Assembly (NCBI GenBank): GCA_937862905.1
Contig: CALMCL010000223.1
Coordinates: forward strand, 1 to 38,658
Source of the DNA: an uncultured Burkholderiaceae bacterium
GTDB lineage: Bacteria; Pseudomonadota; Gammaproteobacteria; Burkholderiales; Burkholderiaceae
DNA: 38,658 nt
Direction of reading: 5' to 3'
Under the pieces are notes generated by a model that ran no database searches, had not been told where the DNA came from, and saw only the letters and a list, made by a program, of their open reading frames with translations. Within the stretch, counting starts at the first letter, position 1, and every line of letters begins with the position of its first letter. A program made the translations under genes and the position numbers. Of the stretch, positions 1 to 7,627 are shown piece by piece.

Positions 1-8
1 AAGCGCTT
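1..8. promoter_or_regulatory. Possible LacI-family operator core at window edge
   Basis: The first eight bases form the palindrome AAGCGCTT, which has the central CG typical of LacI-family operators. It lies about 100 bp upstream of the GH65 phosphorylase start, a sensible place for a sugar-responsive repressor. The left flank is cut off by the window, so the length of the palindrome cannot be judged, and an 8-bp palindrome can occur by chance. Confidence 0.25.
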
Positions 9-110
9 AGCTCGAATCTTTTTGAAAATTGCCTTTCGTAGTTTAATTCACCATTATTGTAAAATAAATTGTTTTCATATAAAAATAGAGATATAAACCC
101 AAAGGCAAGC

Positions 111-2435
111 ATGAATCAAACTGAACACAACACATCCGCCCCACACATCACCATCGAGCCTTGGGCCATCAGTGAACCCGAATTCAATCCCTCACAAGCG
201 GCTTTACATGAAACATTGTTCACGCTGGGCAATGGACAAATTGGCGTGCGTGGTGCACATGATGAAGGCGATGCATGGGCAGGCACCGCGCAGAACGATG
301 TGTTCATGAATGGCTTTTACGAGAGTGAACCCATCGTTTACCCCGAATCAGCATATGGCTTCGCTAAGGTCAATCAGTTCATTGTTCGAGTTCCAAATGC
401 AACAGGCATCACATTTAAAATCGACGGTGTGGCATTCAATCCAAACAAGGGCGACATCACCGAATACAGCCGCCGCATGGATTTCCAAACAGGGGTGTTG
501 ACGCGTGAGTTCGTGTGGACGGCCGAAAGCGGTCAACAAGTACGGGTGCGCAGTGAACGTTTGGTGAGTTTCTCACACATGGCGGTCATTGCGGTGCGGT
601 ATGCTGTGACGCCCTTAAATTTCACGGGTGAAATCACCTTGATTTCCACCATCAGCAACCTTCCACGCACGGTTAAGGCAGGCGATGATCCGCGTGTCGG
701 TGCCTCTTTGGGCGGACTTTTGAACCATGTTGCCTTTAAATCCATCGACAATTTTTCAGCCTTTACACACCGCACCCACCACAGCGATTTGGAAGTGGTC
801 AGCAGCGCCATGCATGCCACAGCGCCCGCATCGACCAGCCACGATGAACAACAAGCACGCTTTGTCTTTGACAAAATTGCCGAAGTCGGTCAAACCATCT
901 CCATCGTCAAGTTTGCCGCTTACATCAGCAGCCAATCGGTGGCAAAAGAACAGATGGTTGATGCCGCACACTCCGCTCTGAGTGCAGCCCATGCCATTGG
1001 TTTTGATGGTTTGGTGGCGGAGCAAACCACGTATTTAGCCGATTTCTGGCGCAATGCAAACGTTGAAATTGGTGGCGATGTGTCGTTACAACAAGGCATG
1101 CGCTTCTCTGAGTTTCACCTGCTCCAATCGGCGGGTCGCGATGGCAAAACCAACATCGCTGCCAAAGGCGTGACAGGCGCGGGTTACGATGGCCATTATT
1201 TCTGGGACACGGAAATTTATGTGCTGCCTTTTTTCTTACACACCCGCCCTGAAATTGCCCGCAAACTGCTCGAATACCGTGCCAGCACGCTGGATGCTGC
1301 CCGCACCCGCGCCCGAGAAATGGCACACGACAAGGGCGCACTCTACCCATGGCGCACCATCACAGGCCCAGAATGTTCATCGTACTTCCCTGCGGGCACA
1401 GCGCAATACCACATCAATGCAGACATCGCCTATGCGATTCGCCAATACACCGATGTCACAGGCGATTTCACTTTCCTGCTTGAGCAAGGCGCAGAAGTGG
1501 TCTTTGAAACGGCACGCATTTGGCCTGCGCTGGGTCAATTTGATGCGAATGGCCAATTTGGCATTTACACGGTCACAGGGCCTGACGAGTACACTGCACT
1601 TGTCAACAACAACCTGTTTACCAATGCCATGGCACGCCACCACATGCAATTTGCGGTCAACATCGTCGCATGGCTGTCAAAAGACCACCCCGCGGCACTG
1701 GAAACCCTTCGTGAAAAAATCGGCCTGACCAGTGAAGAGATTGCGATTTGGCAAGACGCCGCTGCCCACATGAAGCTGCCATACGATGCTGAACGCGGAT
1801 TACATGCGCAGGACGATTCGTTTTTTGACAAGCCTGTTTGGGACTTCGCCAACGCGCCAAAAGACAAATACCCGCTTCTGCTGCATTACCACCCGCTGGT
1901 GATTTATCGCCATCAGGTGTGCAAGCAGCCCGATGTGGTGCTTGCCCTGTTACTGCTCAGCCATGAATTTACTGTTGATGACAAACAACGCGATTACGAT
2001 TACTACGAAGCAATTACCACGCACGACTCATCACTGTCATCGTGCATCTTCAGCATCATGGCCGCCGATGTTGGTTACACCGAAAAAGCCTACGATTACT
2101 TCATGCAAACGGCACGTTTGGACTTGGACAATTTGCACCACAACACCCAACACGGCGTGCATGCCGCGGCGTTGGCCGGCTCGTGGATGTCGGTGGTGTA
2201 CGGCTTCGCAGGCATGCGCAGTTTTGGCGGTCACGCCAAGTTTTCGCCTTTTTTACCCACACAATGGACCCATTATCAATTCGTCGTTCGCATCAAAAAG
2301 CGGCTGTTGCAAGTGCGCGTTGAGGTAGAACGCACCGTGTACACCTTGCTTGAAGGCGATTCATTGAAAATCACGCACAAGGGCACGGAGATTGAAGTGG
2401 TGGCTGAGCAAAGCTGCATCATGCCCCAACCATAA
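111..2435 (+). CDS. GH65 disaccharide phosphorylase (maltose/kojibiose/trehalose phosphorylase type)
   Basis: This is a 774-residue glycoside hydrolase family 65 protein, the usual length for the family. Such enzymes phosphorolyse an alpha-glucobiose in the cytoplasm to glucose plus beta-glucose 1-phosphate. The N-terminal beta-sandwich opens with the family signature LGNGQIGVRG. The (alpha/alpha)6 barrel carries GHYFWDTE and the GPDEY motif, whose Glu (about residue 493) matches the general acid of maltose phosphorylase. I chose the ATG at 111 because AAAGG lies five bases upstream; the reading frame extends back to a TTG at 69 that has no ribosome site. The next gene is a beta-phosphoglucomutase, which consumes the product. 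No transporter or regulator is visible in the window. Which disaccharide it uses cannot be told from the sequence by eye. Confidence 0.93.
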   Translation: MNQTEHNTSAPHITIEPWAISEPEFNPSQAALHETLFTLGNGQIGVRGAHDEGDAWAGTAQNDVFMNGFYESEPIVYPESAYGFAKVNQFIVRVPNATGITFKIDGVAFNPNKGDITEYSRRMDFQTGVLTREFVWTAESGQQVRVRSERLVSFSHMAVIAVRYAVTPLNFTGEITLISTISNLPRTVKAGDDPRVGASLGGLLNHVAFKSIDNFSAFTHRTHHSDLEVVSSAMHATAPASTSHDEQQARFVFDKIAEVGQTISIVKFAAYISSQSVAKEQMVDAAHSALSAAHAIGFDGLVAEQTTYLADFWRNANVEIGGDVSLQQGMRFSEFHLLQSAGRDGKTNIAAKGVTGAGYDGHYFWDTEIYVLPFFLHTRPEIARKLLEYRASTLDAARTRAREMAHDKGALYPWRTITGPECSSYFPAGTAQYHINADIAYAIRQYTDVTGDFTFLLEQGAEVVFETARIWPALGQFDANGQFGIYTVTGPDEYTALVNNNLFTNAMARHHMQFAVNIVAWLSKDHPAALETLREKIGLTSEEIAIWQDAAAHMKLPYDAERGLHAQDDSFFDKPVWDFANAPKDKYPLLLHYHPLVIYRHQVCKQPDVVLALLLLSHEFTVDDKQRDYDYYEAITTHDSSLSSCIFSIMAADVGYTEKAYDYFMQTARLDLDNLHHNTQHGVHAAALAGSWMSVVYGFAGMRSFGGHAKFSPFLPTQWTHYQFVVRIKKRLLQVRVEVERTVYTLLEGDSLKITHKGTEIEVVAEQSCIMPQP

Positions 2436-2638
2436 CAGGAAACAACCGCACCACATCACTTTCATCAACCACGGCTGAAGCCCTGTGTGCCATATGCATT
2501 GTTTTAAGGTTCAGCCCGATGATTGCTGTCTTGCTGTTGGCTTTTGATTGAGGACAGTGCTGGAGACTTCGCGAATGAGGATGGCACCACCCATCATTTC
2601 ATTCAATATTTCATTTTTAAATAAAAAAGAGAGACACC

Positions 2639-3283
2639 ATGATTAAAGCCCTCATCTTCGACCTCGACGGTGTCATCACCGACACGGCTAAATTTCACTT
2701 CATCGCTTGGCAAAAACTCGCGCAGCGACTGGGATTTGACATTGACCACGAATTCAACGAGAAACTCAAAGGCGTCGGCCGCATGGATTCACTCAATTTG
2801 ATTTTGCAACACGGCGGCATTTCGCTCACCGAAGCTGAAAAAGAAAGCGAAGCCGCACGCAAAAATGACGAGTATGTTGAACTCATCGCCGACATGAATG
2901 CCAGCGACCTCCTTCCTGGCGCGCGTGAAGCCCTCGAAGCCATTCGTGCGGCGGGTTTAAAAACAGGTCTGGCCTCCGCCAGTAAAAATGCGCCCGCGAT
3001 TTTGGCACGGCTGGGCATCAGCGATTTATTCGACACCATAGTGGATGCGCGATTCGTGATCAATGGCAAACCAGACCCTGAGATTTTCCTCAAAGGTGCG
3101 GCGCAACTCGACCTCAGCGTCACCGAATGCATCGGTGTCGAAGATGCCGTGGCGGGTTTACAGTCCATCAAAGATGCGGGCATGTACGCCATCGGCATTG
3201 GCGATCCAGCCGTACTGACTTTGGCCGACACCGTGATCGATGGGCTGCACCAATTTGATTTAAAGCGCTACATTCAGGCCTAA
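2639..3283 (+). CDS. pgmB: Beta-phosphoglucomutase
   Basis: This 214-residue HAD-superfamily enzyme converts beta-glucose 1-phosphate to glucose 6-phosphate through a beta-glucose 1,6-bisphosphate intermediate. The DLDGVITDTA motif at residues 8-17 supplies the nucleophilic Asp and the acid/base Asp. The cap domain contains the substrate-recognition stretch LKGVGRMDSL. SASKNAP is HAD motif II, KPDPEIF motif III, and GVEDAVAGLQS motif IV. Length and motifs match the family well. A GAGAG-type ribosome site precedes the ATG. It lies 203 bp after the GH65 phosphorylase on the same strand, so the two make a complete phosphorolytic route into glycolysis. The gap carries only a weak long-range stem (GGCTGAA at 2473 with TTCAGCC at 2510), so co-transcription is likely but not proven. 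Confidence 0.95.
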   Translation: MIKALIFDLDGVITDTAKFHFIAWQKLAQRLGFDIDHEFNEKLKGVGRMDSLNLILQHGGISLTEAEKESEAARKNDEYVELIADMNASDLLPGAREALEAIRAAGLKTGLASASKNAPAILARLGISDLFDTIVDARFVINGKPDPEIFLKGAAQLDLSVTECIGVEDAVAGLQSIKDAGMYAIGIGDPAVLTLADTVIDGLHQFDLKRYIQA

Positions 3284-3286
3284 ATC

Positions 3287-3308
3287 CGATTGAAGTTCAC
3301 TTCAATCG
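3287..3308. repeat. Perfect 10-bp inverted repeat after pgmB
   Basis: CGATTGAAGT and ACTTCAATCG face each other across two bases, immediately downstream of the pgmB stop codon. No T-tract follows on the plus strand, so it may be an mRNA 3'-end structure or a protein-binding site rather than a true terminator. Confidence 0.6.
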
Positions 3309-3316
3309 ATTGAAAA

Positions 3317-3344
3317 AAGCATTGAATTTCAAGCATTGAACTTC
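3317..3344. repeat. Tandem 14-bp direct repeat (two units)
   Basis: AAGCATTGAATTTC is followed at once by AAGCATTGAACTTC, one mismatch in 14. The units share the ATTGAA/TTCAA theme of the adjacent palindrome, so the whole 3287-3360 stretch may be one diverged repeat cluster. Confidence 0.65.
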
Positions 3345-3426
3345 AAAAATTAAGCTTCAAAACATGCACATACAATAAAAAACAACCGCATGCTACAATT
3401 GACACGAGCACTTTTAAAAACACCTC

Positions 3427-3456
3427 AAACAGGCCGCTCACCCGCGGCCTGTTTTT
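3427..3456 (+). terminator. Rho-independent terminator
   Basis: An 11-bp GC-rich stem (AAACAGGCCGC with GCGGCCTGTTT) closes a six-base loop and runs into a T-rich tail. It lies 144 bp after pgmB. It could end the phosphorylase-pgmB transcript or a small RNA that begins in the preceding intergenic stretch. Confidence 0.75.
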
Positions 3457-3655
3457 ATGCAGCGGCATTCATACACACGGCACCCATTGACCATCCGTCC
3501 AATCATCGAATATTTTGGTTGAGCACGGGGATCATGGATTGTGATGTGAATCCACGCTCAAAACATTTAAAAAATATACATTCAAATTTCCACATTCACA
3601 TCAGTGCAAAGTTGATTTTAAATCTGCGATTCGCACACCATGCAAGGATAATCAC

Positions 3656-4534
3656 ATGTCAGATGCCCTCAATGATGTAAAAAGCCTCATCCCGCCCAGC
3701 ACACACCCCGATGGCGTGACACGACGAGACTTCATTCAAACCGCGGTGGGTGTGGGCTTTGCCGCAGCAGTTTTACCTGTATCCGCCCAGAGCATCAGTA
3801 CGCCCAGCGATGGTTTGTTGACTGAAACCGTCACATTAAACATCAATGGCACGGCCGTTCCGATGTACCGTGCACAACCATTGGATGGTCAAAATCTGCC
3901 CATCGTGCTGGTCATTTCTGAGATTTTTGGCGTGCACGAACACATCGCCGATGTTGCGCGACGTTTTGCACAATTGGGTTATATGGCACTTGCCCCTGAA
4001 TTATTCGTTCGTCAAGGCAATCCACGCGCCTACCCCGTCATGGCAGATTTGATGACCCACATCATTCGCAAAACCCCAGATGCTGAAGTCATGAATGATT
4101 TGGATCACGTCGTCAAATGGGCGGGACAACATGGCGGCGACTTAAATCGGCTCGGTCTCAATGGTTTTTGCTGGGGTGGACGCATCACATGGCTGTATTC
4201 CGCGCACAACCCACAAGTCAAAGCAGGCGTGGCTTGGTACGGACGACTGGAAGGTGACGTGTCGCCGATGAACCCGACACACCCCATCCAAGTGGCCTCA
4301 ATATTAAAAACGCCCGTGCTTGGATTGTATGCAGGTCAAGACACGGGCATTTCCCTTGAGGCCGTTGAACGCATGAAACAGGCCTTGAGCCAAGGCACGA
4401 GCAAATCCGAATTCGTTATTTATCCCAATTCATCACATGCTTTTCATGCAGATTACCGCCCCAGCTATCAAACAGACGATGCCAAAGACGGTTGGTTGCG
4501 TTGCATCAACTGGTTAAAACAGCACGGTGTATGA
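3656..4534 (+). CDS. Tat-exported dienelactone hydrolase family protein
   Basis: This 292-residue alpha/beta hydrolase is of the dienelactone hydrolase type. A twin-arginine signal is visible at about residues 22-45: TRRDFIQ, then a hydrophobic stretch ending VSAQ. It is therefore probably exported folded to the periplasm. The nucleophile elbow is GFCWGG with Cys172, as in dienelactone hydrolases, which use Cys rather than Ser. Asp229 (AGQDTG) and His261 (SSHAFH) would complete the triad. The early motif SEIFGVHEH is also typical of the family. AAGGA lies seven bases before the ATG. The natural substrate is unknown, and neither neighbour suggests aromatic degradation. Many Tat-signal members of this family remain uncharacterised, so the name describes the fold rather than a proven reaction. 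Confidence 0.9.
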   Translation: MSDALNDVKSLIPPSTHPDGVTRRDFIQTAVGVGFAAAVLPVSAQSISTPSDGLLTETVTLNINGTAVPMYRAQPLDGQNLPIVLVISEIFGVHEHIADVARRFAQLGYMALAPELFVRQGNPRAYPVMADLMTHIIRKTPDAEVMNDLDHVVKWAGQHGGDLNRLGLNGFCWGGRITWLYSAHNPQVKAGVAWYGRLEGDVSPMNPTHPIQVASILKTPVLGLYAGQDTGISLEAVERMKQALSQGTSKSEFVIYPNSSHAFHADYRPSYQTDDAKDGWLRCINWLKQHGV

Positions 4535-4553
4535 ACCTATCGTGTGGATGGTT

Positions 4554-4581
4554 AACGCAAAGTAAAACCCTACTTTGCGTT
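4554..4581. terminator. Hairpin after the dienelactone hydrolase
   Basis: A perfect 11-bp inverted repeat (AACGCAAAGTA and TACTTTGCGTT around six bases) begins 19 bp after the stop codon. There is no proper T-tract, so it may stabilise the 3' end rather than terminate transcription. Confidence 0.5.
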
Positions 4582-4845
4582 TGAACACATGGGGATTTTG
4601 AGCTGAGTTCCACAAAATCCAGCACACACAAGATTAACAAAAAAACACACCAGCGGATTAGTACGGCATTTACTATATTTGCGATAAAGGTCACGCAGAC
4701 CATTAAATAGACAACCTTCACAAAATTCAAAAAAATAGGATCGCCCTTCAACATTTCTTTGGCCCACTTGATTGCTTTTGATTAGATCTATCGAATTACT
4801 TACATCCAAAATCAACAGCGCAACCATCAGAACTCACATCGACAG

Positions 4846-4872
4846 AAGCCAACCAAAAGGTTGGCTTTTTTA
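4846..4872 (+). terminator. Rho-independent terminator with no upstream gene
   Basis: AAGCCAACC pairs with GGTTGGCTT across an AAAA loop and is followed by a run of T. This is a textbook plus-strand terminator, yet the nearest plus-strand gene ends more than 300 bp upstream and has its own hairpin. Confidence 0.75.
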
Positions 4873-5043
4873 TTTGACACATCAGCACAACAAATATAAC
4901 ATACAACCAATACTGTATACCAATACAGCCATTCCAAATTGAAGTATGGGAACATAAAAAACCAATGAAATACAAGTATTTCATTTGATCGCAATACCAA
5001 ACCACCCATTTTCATCCAAATCCGCATACCCAGAGGCGTTCAC

Positions 5044-6162
5044 ATGAGTCAGCTCATCAACTTTCAAGGCATCAACCTGTTCTCAAATATCAACACCACG
5101 GGTTCCGTCGGTGTGGATGCAAACAATTACTTGCAACTTCGTGTGCCGGTGAACACTTTCGTCACAGCGCGGAGGGTTGCGGGGACTTTCGACTCCGCCC
5201 ATTTCTTTTTAAACATCAGTGAACGTTATATGTTAAGTCTCAACATTGACGTCCCAGAAAACATCAATGCCATCACTGTGTATTTCTCTCTAAAAGCAGA
5301 CAACACGCAGTATGGCTATTTTAAAATTCCTGCGGGCAGCTTCATCAAAGGGCGCAATGAGTTTTTATTGGGCTGGAAAGATTTTGTGTTTTCAACAGGT
5401 GCAACCAAAGCAAACTTCACTGACATGCCCATCGTCAGCTACCAAGTGCGGGTCGACACCAACACTTTGGGGGCTGCGAACGTTCAATTTTATTCGTTTG
5501 ACACAATGGATTCATCACAAGGGAAAATTTTAATTTGGGCGGACGATGCCTGGAACGATCAATACAACGTCATTTACCCAAAACTTCGCCGTTACGGGTA
5601 TAAGTTCACCCTCGCCATCGCCCCCAGCCGTGTCGGTAAGGCTGACTATTGTACATGGACGCAGCTTAAAGAAATGCATGGCAACGGCGTCGTGATGGTC
5701 AATCACACTTACAACCACATCAACCTGAAAACTTTATCGTATCAAGATCAACTGAAAGAGCTGAACAGCTGTAAATTGGAATTGGAAAATCAAGGCATGG
5801 GTGGTTCGGCAGACATTGTGGCGTATGCCAATGGTGGTTACAATCAAGACACACAAAACATCATCACAAATTACTTTGCCATGGGTCGAACGGTCATTGA
5901 AGGCTTGCAGTCAAAAACAGGCGACAAAACACAATTAAAAATCATTAATTTACTGCCTGGTGTGAGCTTAGACAAGGCCAAAAAACTTGTATATGATTGC
6001 CACAATTACGGTGGTTTGTTGATTTTTTTGTTGCACCGAATCGACAACACAGAACCATCAAGCATTTATTGGTCATACGATAAATTTGTTGGACTGATCA
6101 ATTACCTGCACGAGATCCGAGCCCAAGTGGTGACCGCTGAGCACCTACGTCAATATTTTTAA
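5044..6162 (+). CDS. Polysaccharide deacetylase (NodB-like) domain protein
   Basis: This 372-residue protein has two parts. Residues 1-160 look like an all-beta domain rich in N, T, F and V that I cannot assign. Residues about 163-372 form a NodB-type carbohydrate esterase 4 domain, in which WADDAW (Asp167/Asp168) and HTYNH (His221/His225) would supply the metal-binding Asp-His-His set. Such domains remove acetyl groups from GlcNAc-type polysaccharides. There is no signal peptide or membrane segment, which is unusual for a polysaccharide-active enzyme. That, the preceding AT-rich DNA and the beta-rich N terminus recall phage or phage-derived structural proteins, but this is inference. AGAGG lies seven bases before the ATG. 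It appears monocistronic. The domain call is fairly sure; the biological role is not. Confidence 0.8.
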   Translation: MSQLINFQGINLFSNINTTGSVGVDANNYLQLRVPVNTFVTARRVAGTFDSAHFFLNISERYMLSLNIDVPENINAITVYFSLKADNTQYGYFKIPAGSFIKGRNEFLLGWKDFVFSTGATKANFTDMPIVSYQVRVDTNTLGAANVQFYSFDTMDSSQGKILIWADDAWNDQYNVIYPKLRRYGYKFTLAIAPSRVGKADYCTWTQLKEMHGNGVVMVNHTYNHINLKTLSYQDQLKELNSCKLELENQGMGGSADIVAYANGGYNQDTQNIITNYFAMGRTVIEGLQSKTGDKTQLKIINLLPGVSLDKAKKLVYDCHNYGGLLIFLLHRIDNTEPSSIYWSYDKFVGLINYLHEIRAQVVTAEHLRQYF

Positions 6163-6207
6163 CGTGTAACAAACTCAAAGCAGGGTTTTACCTTGCATTT
6201 AACGATA

Positions 6208-6231
6208 AACAGGGCATTGAAATGCCCTGTT
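6208..6231. terminator. Shared terminator hairpin between convergent genes
   Basis: AACAGGGCATT and AATGCCCTGTT are perfect 11-bp arms around two bases, placed between two convergent genes. T-richness on both sides is modest, so it may serve both directions weakly. Confidence 0.6.
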
Positions 6232-6252
6232 GCTGTTAATGTTGCTGTTAAT
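6229..6252. repeat. Perfect 12-bp tandem duplication
   Basis: GTTGCTGTTAAT occurs twice head to tail, overlapping the right arm of the terminator hairpin. It looks like a recent slippage duplication in non-coding DNA. Confidence 0.8.
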
Positions 6253-6342
6253 GCGGGTTGTTGTGACCGAGGCGTAACCAAATGCCAACTCAAATGCGAA
6301 CCCGCCTCAACCGACGAAGCACCAATCAACCTTAAGCCCTCA

Positions 6343-7560
6343 TCAGCGTGGCGTACGTGTCAAACGCAACAAAGCCCCATTGCGATCGTCCGTGATGTAC
6401 AACGCACCCGATGGCGATGCACGCAGCTCAACGGGTGCACCCATCGGCTGATTGTCCGTCGCAGCCCAAGCCCCCACAACCTCATGTGATGAAGCCATCG
6501 TTTCTGCATTCACAGCGATCACCCGATGCCCTGTGTCACGGTAACCATGCAAAGCAATCAACAATTGACCTCGCAACGCCGTGATGTCGCCATCGTTTGG
6601 ATACAACATGATGCCCAACGGTGCGCTGTGTGCAGGCAAAAGTTGAACAGGCTTGGCCTTACCCGCACAAGCCTTTGACCGCATGCGGTATTCTGGGCTC
6701 AAACGGTTATTGTCATAGCAATACGGCCAGCCATAATCACGCCCTGGCTTCACCACATTCAACTCATCGTGCGGCAGCATGGCATCACTCAATTTTTTAT
6801 CCGCTTGATTGATGTTGTCCCGACCATTGTCAGTGACGACCAACGCCCCCTTTGGGCCCCATGCCATGCCCATCGCGTTACGCAGCCCACGTGCATACAC
6901 ACTGATGCGTGGCTGATTCAAGAGCGACGTGATTTTCCAGATGCTTGCCGTCGCACGCTCACCCCGTGTTTCTTGACATGGGAAACCCACAGCGGCATTG
7001 TCTTTGCCTTCACAATGATCGGTTTTCGCCCCCATGCTCAGGTACACATCACCATTCGCATCAAACAACATTTGTTTGAGCGGATGATGGCCATCATCAG
7101 GCAAACCCGTTAATACAGTTTCTGCAACAACCGTGCTCGCTTTTGGATTCAAGCGCACAATTCGCCCCGCCTCCGCCACATACACCCAACCATCGCGGCT
7201 CTGCACAATCGCATGCGGTCGATCAAGGCCATCCAACAACGTGCTGCGCACAAAATGACCATTGCCCTGCAAAGACAAGCGGCTCAAGCGACCATGGTTT
7301 TTCTCCCATGAACCCATTTCTGTCACCCAGATTTCAGCATCCGACAATGGCAACACGCCACGCGGCATTTTCAAATCCGATGCGACCACCCCCAGACACG
7401 TGCCTGAAATGGTGTTTACATTCACTTTGGGCAAACCATCGCACACGCCTGCATTTGGGTATGGATTCTTAGCAAAAGCCGAACCCATCCACAAAGACAA
7501 CAACGATGACAACACAAACTTTGAACCCATACTGAATAAGCGCACATCACACCCCATCAT
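6343..7560 (-). CDS. Secreted PQQ-type sugar dehydrogenase (sorbosone/glucose dehydrogenase family)
   Basis: About 405 residues with the six-bladed propeller pattern of soluble glucose/sorbosone dehydrogenases. Motifs include RPHAIVQSRDGWVYVAEAG, GLRNAMGMAWGP followed by VVTDNGRDN, and YGWPYCYD. Members oxidise sugars or polyols in the periplasm with pyrroloquinoline quinone. The N terminus has a signal peptide (SKFVLSSLLSLW, cleaved near SAFA). The frame extends to 7668, but I prefer the ATG at 7560, which has GGA five bases upstream. An internal ATG at 7530 lacks a ribosome site. The longer version would also overlap the end of rimO and contain its terminator. No PQQ synthesis genes are in the window, so the cofactor is assumed from the family. 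The substrate is unknown. Confidence 0.85.
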   Translation of the reverse strand: MMGCDVRLFSMGSKFVLSSLLSLWMGSAFAKNPYPNAGVCDGLPKVNVNTISGTCLGVVASDLKMPRGVLPLSDAEIWVTEMGSWEKNHGRLSRLSLQGNGHFVRSTLLDGLDRPHAIVQSRDGWVYVAEAGRIVRLNPKASTVVAETVLTGLPDDGHHPLKQMLFDANGDVYLSMGAKTDHCEGKDNAAVGFPCQETRGERATASIWKITSLLNQPRISVYARGLRNAMGMAWGPKGALVVTDNGRDNINQADKKLSDAMLPHDELNVVKPGRDYGWPYCYDNNRLSPEYRMRSKACAGKAKPVQLLPAHSAPLGIMLYPNDGDITALRGQLLIALHGYRDTGHRVIAVNAETMASSHEVVGAWAATDNQPMGAPVELRASPSGALYITDDRNGALLRLTRTPR

Positions 7561-7582
7561 TTTTTCCAATGTTTTCTCCAAT

Positions 7583-7616
7583 AAAAAAGCCGCTTGCACT
7601 GTGCAAAACGGCTTTT
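7583..7616 (-). terminator. Terminator of rimO
   Basis: Read on the minus strand, AAAAGCCG pairs with CGGCTTTT and a T-run follows, 12 bp after the rimO stop codon. It separates rimO from the PQQ-type dehydrogenase downstream. Confidence 0.8.
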
Positions 7617-7627
7617 CGACCATGGGT

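Larger units (their letters stand above)
3284..3655. other. Intergenic stretch with palindrome and tandem repeats
   Basis: These 372 bases carry no convincing gene. They contain a 10+2+10 palindrome at 3287-3308, two tandem 14-bp repeats at 3317-3344 differing at one base, and a GC-rich hairpin followed by a T-tract at 3427-3456. The rest is AT-rich and probably contains the promoter of the downstream dienelactone hydrolase, which I could not place. Confidence 0.6.
4535..5043. other. AT-rich stretch without a convincing gene
   Basis: About 500 bases, noticeably more AT-rich than the flanking genes. They hold the hairpin just after 4534 and a strong plus-strand terminator at 4846-4871 with no gene in front of it. 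A cysteine-rich minus-strand reading frame (4570-4827, 85 codons) has no ribosome site and no recognised family, so I do not call it. An unannotated small RNA or a decayed gene is possible between 4600 and 4870. Confidence 0.5.

Noticed and set aside
3390..3680. 96-codon plus-strand frame before the dienelactone hydrolase
   Set aside because: It runs through the terminator hairpin, overlaps the real start of the next gene and has low-complexity content.
4570..4827. Minus-strand 85-codon cysteine-rich reading frame
   Set aside because: No ribosome site, no recognisable family, it overlaps another long frame, and it lies in AT-rich DNA with a plus-strand terminator at its edge.
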